From positions 744,001 to 808,000 of the forward strand of contig NZ_WBJR01000001.1 of the NCBI RefSeq assembly GCF_009296185.1: a stretch of 64,000 nucleotides of DNA, given 5' to 3'. Both the position numbers and the translations under genes were made by a program. Below the pieces are notes generated by a model, which was given only the letters and a program-made list of their open reading frames with translations, was not told the DNA's origin and searched no databases. Numbering within the stretch: the stretch's first letter is position 1; each line of letters begins with the position of its first letter. This DNA comes from Hydrogenovibrio sp. JE_KL2. Its GTDB lineage: Bacteria; Pseudomonadota; Gammaproteobacteria; Thiomicrospirales; Thiomicrospiraceae. Below are positions 61,606-64,000 of this stretch, one piece after another.

Positions 61606-62985
61606 TTATCGCATACCTGGTGGCAACATGCCGCCGCCCATACCAGGCATCTTACCTGCCATACCACGCATCATGTTCTTCATGCCGCCTTTAGAGACTT
61701 TTTTCATCATCTTCTGCATTTGCGTAAACTGCTTCATCAACTTGTTGATGTCTTGCACAGTCGTTCCAGAACCCGCAGCGATACGTTTCTTACGCGACCC
61801 TTTGATAATCAATGGGTGTGCTCTTTCCTGAGGCGTCATGGAGTAGATAATCGCCTCTAAACGCTTAAAGTCCTTTTCCATCGCGCCTTGGTTGATTTGG
61901 TCTTTGACTTGCGCCATTCCGGGCAGCTTGCCCATCAAACCACCTAGGCCACCCATATTGTTGATCTGTTGTAACTGTTGCAAGAAGTCTTCCAAATCGA
62001 ATTGACCAGTTTTTTGAACCTTCTTGGCAAACTTCTCAGCTTTTTCCTTGTCAATTTTCGTTTCGACTTCTTCAATCAAACTCAGGACATCGCCCATGCC
62101 AAGGATGCGACCTGCCATACGGTCAGGATGGAAAGGCTCCAATGCATCGGTTTTCTCGCCCATCCCGACAAACTTGATTGGCTTACCGGTAATCTCACGA
62201 ATCGACAAGGCCGCACCACCACGCGCGTCACCGTCTGTTTTGGTCAATACCACCCCTGTCAGCGGCAAGGCGTCGTTAAAGGCCTTGGCTGTGTTGGCGG
62301 CATCTTGCCCTGTCATGGAGTCGACAACAAACAGGGTTTCAATCGGCTTAATGGCTTTATGCAAGCGCTGGATTTCCGACATCATTTCTTCGTCAACATG
62401 CAGGCGACCCGCAGTATCGAGAATCAATACATCGGCAAATTTTCTACGTGCTTCGGCATGGGCGTTCTTTGCAATATCAACCGGGTCCTGATCCGCTGTT
62501 GATGGAAAGAACATCGCACCCACCTGATCGGCAACTGTTTCCAACTGTTTGATCGCCGCAGGACGATAAACGTCGGCAGACACCACCATGACTTTTTTCT
62601 TCTCGCGCTCTTGCAACCATTTGGCAAGTTTAGCAACGGTAGTGGTTTTACCCGCACCTTGCAAACCCGCCATCATGATGACCGCTGGCGGTTCAACATT
62701 GAAGCTTAAAGGTTCGGCTTCGCCCCCCATGACTTCAGTCAATTGGTCACGAACGATTTTGATAAATGCTTGCCCTGGATTCAGGCTTTTGCTGACTTCT
62801 TGACCTATGGCACGTGCTTGCACTTGGTCAATAAAAGATTTCACGACAGGTAAAGCAACGTCAGCCTCTAACAACGCTTTTCGCACATCACGAATTGCAT
62901 CCTTGATATTGGCTTCCGTTAGCTTTCCTTGACCGGTGATATTCTTAAATGTCTGGGCTAAGCGGTCTGATAGATTGTCAAACAT
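61606..62985 (-). CDS. ffh: signal recognition particle protein Ffh
   Basis: A 459-residue SRP GTPase with an N domain (FKNITGQGKLTEANIKDAIRDV), a G domain (GLQGAGKTTTVAKLA, LILDTAGRLHVDEEM, TKTDGDARGGAALS) and a Met-rich M domain ending in GMRGMAGKMPGMGGGMLPPGMR-like repeats. It binds signal sequences of membrane proteins at the ribosome with 4.5S RNA. Divergent from ypjD, as in E. coli. Confidence 0.97.
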   Translation of the reverse strand: MFDNLSDRLAQTFKNITGQGKLTEANIKDAIRDVRKALLEADVALPVVKSFIDQVQARAIGQEVSKSLNPGQAFIKIVRDQLTEVMGGEAEPLSFNVEPPAVIMMAGLQGAGKTTTVAKLAKWLQEREKKKVMVVSADVYRPAAIKQLETVADQVGAMFFPSTADQDPVDIAKNAHAEARRKFADVLILDTAGRLHVDEEMMSEIQRLHKAIKPIETLFVVDSMTGQDAANTAKAFNDALPLTGVVLTKTDGDARGGAALSIREITGKPIKFVGMGEKTDALEPFHPDRMAGRILGMGDVLSLIEEVETKIDKEKAEKFAKKVQKTGQFDLEDFLQQLQQINNMGGLGGLMGKLPGMAQVKDQINQGAMEKDFKRLEAIIYSMTPQERAHPLIIKGSRKKRIAAGSGTTVQDINKLMKQFTQMQKMMKKVSKGGMKNMMRGMAGKMPGMGGGMLPPGMR

Positions 62986-63039
62986 ACTGTCTTCCGAATA
63001 ATTAGGTTGATCTCAAAATGCATGGGATGACGCATTTTT

Positions 63040-63069
63040 TTGTCAATTTATTTTAATTTTCGCTATTAT
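63040..63069 (+). promoter_or_regulatory. sigma-70 promoter of ypjD
   Basis: TTGTCA at 63040-63045 and TATTAT at 63064-63069, 18-bp spacer. The promoter lies inside what would be coding if an upstream start were used, supporting the ATG at 63151. Confidence 0.55.
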
Positions 63070-63150
63070 ACGGGTTTACGACTTAAATATCTAAGAAGAC
63101 AGCGACAGCCTGTCAAACAAGAAAGAAAAAAGGGATCAAGGACTCATTGC

Positions 63151-63948
63151 ATGTATACCGCTACGATTTTGTTAGCCACACTTTCCAGTCTGCTATATTT
63201 CTACACCACTTACATGCTTTGGAGACGTTTTGACACGGATACTGCGGTCGCCCAATGGCCTCGTTCAAAATTCCTGACCTTAATTGTCTTTGCAGCCATT
63301 TTCCAATTCTTGTCTTTTGCAGGAAGTCTGTATTCGGATGGCATGATTTTGTTTAGCTTCGGCACCTCTCTTTCATTGATCAGCTGGTTAGCAGTTCTTT
63401 CGTTACTGGCAACCAATCTGAATAACACCACCGAGAACTTAGGCATTTTTATCTTCCCGATTGCTGGGATTACCAGTTTAATGCCTTTTGTATCTTCGGA
63501 AGTACACCCACTCCCTACCGAGTTAGGAAGCCATGTTTTGATTTCCGTCAGCGCCTACAGCATCATGGGGCTTGCTACTGCTCAGGCGATCCTTTACTCG
63601 ACTCAAGAAAAACGCTTCCGTAAAAAAGAATTAAGCACGCTTTTCAGGAACCTACCGCCATTACAGGTAATGGAAAAGATTCTGGTTCAATTAGTGATAA
63701 TCGGTTTTGTTCTACTAAGCTTCTCGCTATTGAGCGGCGCTTTCTTTATGGAAGATATGTTCGCGCAACACCTCATCCATAAAACCTTCTTCGCAATCCT
63801 TGCTTGGCTGACTTATGGCGTGTTCTTGATTGGTCATTTCCGCTTCGGCTGGCGAGGTCAAAAAGCTGCCTACTATACGATTTGGGCTTATTTTCTGTTA
63901 ATTCTGAGTTACATCGGAACTGAAATCGTGTTGCTTAATTTGAACTAA
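63151..63948 (+). CDS. ypjD: YpjD-like inner-membrane protein, cytochrome c assembly (CcsA/HemX) family
   Basis: A 265-residue protein with about eight membrane segments. The ATG at 63151 has AAGGA ahead and follows the promoter. It carries the CcsA-family C-terminal pattern (FFAILAWLTYGVFLIGHFRFGWRGQKAAYYTIWAYF), with conserved His residues that could ligate heme. The family resembles CcmC/CcsA heme-handling proteins, but YpjD itself lacks a proven role. The divergent ffh-ypjD pair is conserved in gammaproteobacteria. Confidence 0.9.
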   Translation: MYTATILLATLSSLLYFYTTYMLWRRFDTDTAVAQWPRSKFLTLIVFAAIFQFLSFAGSLYSDGMILFSFGTSLSLISWLAVLSLLATNLNNTTENLGIFIFPIAGITSLMPFVSSEVHPLPTELGSHVLISVSAYSIMGLATAQAILYSTQEKRFRKKELSTLFRNLPPLQVMEKILVQLVIIGFVLLSFSLLSGAFFMEDMFAQHLIHKTFFAILAWLTYGVFLIGHFRFGWRGQKAAYYTIWAYFLLILSYIGTEIVLLNLN

Positions 63949-64000
63949 GTAATTGATTACTACAGAATAAACCCCATTTAATTCCCTAAACTTTTTGAAA

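Overview
The window is about 64 kb of gene-dense bacterial chromosome with no rRNA, tRNA, prophage or CRISPR. The proteins (RppH, Ffh/YpjD, homodimeric AceE, YbiT, YeiE/YeiH-like pair, RhlE helicases) are those of a Gammaproteobacterium. Their overall flavour, together with a complete glycogen operon and a sulfate-exporter-type permease, resembles sulfur-oxidising autotrophs of the Hydrogenovibrio/Thiomicrospira group. That placement is an inference from protein character, not from a marker gene.

Layout. 1-7.2 kb: the 3' part of a PhoQ-like sensor kinase, then a CzcCBA/CusCBA-type RND metal efflux operon with a DUF3240 partner. 7.3-8.2 kb: DUF302 protein and a YcgN-like cysteine-cluster protein. 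8.3-20.0 kb: one leftward glycogen operon, glk-glgC-GH57-malQ-glgB-glgA-glgP, closed by a terminator at 8.23 kb; it covers glucose activation, chain synthesis, branching and breakdown. 20.3-29.6 kb: mixed small genes, including an Rlu-type pseudouridine synthase, a helical protein of unknown role, a DUF482 acyltransferase-like protein, a HAD phosphatase, a divergent LysR/YeiH pair, and an M23 peptidase that appears to be frameshifted. 29.6-35.1 kb: AlkD-like, TfoX-N, YaiI, MarC, rhodanese, LysE, UDG, DUF938 methyltransferase and Dps. 35.3-36.2 kb: a two-gene ParA-type ATPase plus small disordered basic partner. 36.5-43.8 kb: YbiT, FKBP isomerase, dimeric dUTPase, two tandem RhlE-type helicases. 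44.0-48.2 kb: a three-gene c-di-GMP cluster. 48.5-51.3 kb: Old Yellow Enzyme, glucosaminidase, broken GFA gene, DUF3820. 51.4-53.3 kb: an AT-rich two-gene DUF262 + HEPN module that looks like horizontally acquired defence or toxin functions, its HEPN gene carrying an apparent single-base frameshift. 53.7-59.6 kb: pyruvate dehydrogenase operon aceE-aceF-lpd. 59.9-63.9 kb: RppH, HAD-IB hydrolase, Ffh, YpjD.

The most distinctive structural signal is a family of about fifteen intergenic copies of an 18-19 bp motif, CCCCAACCTGGYAGATTTT. It occurs singly next to gene ends and as inverted pairs able to form long hairpins. It overlaps a terminator, touches a start codon, and supplies part of a stop codon. 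No transposase in the window explains it. Other points of interest are the ParA/disordered-protein pair (possible McdAB-like cargo positioning), the DUF262/HEPN module, three genes split by what look like single-base indels, and a 16-bp perfect inverted repeat enclosing 164 bp beside ffh.

Limits: all family calls are from reading the translated sequence and remembered family features; no database search was run. Promoter and operator calls are by eye.
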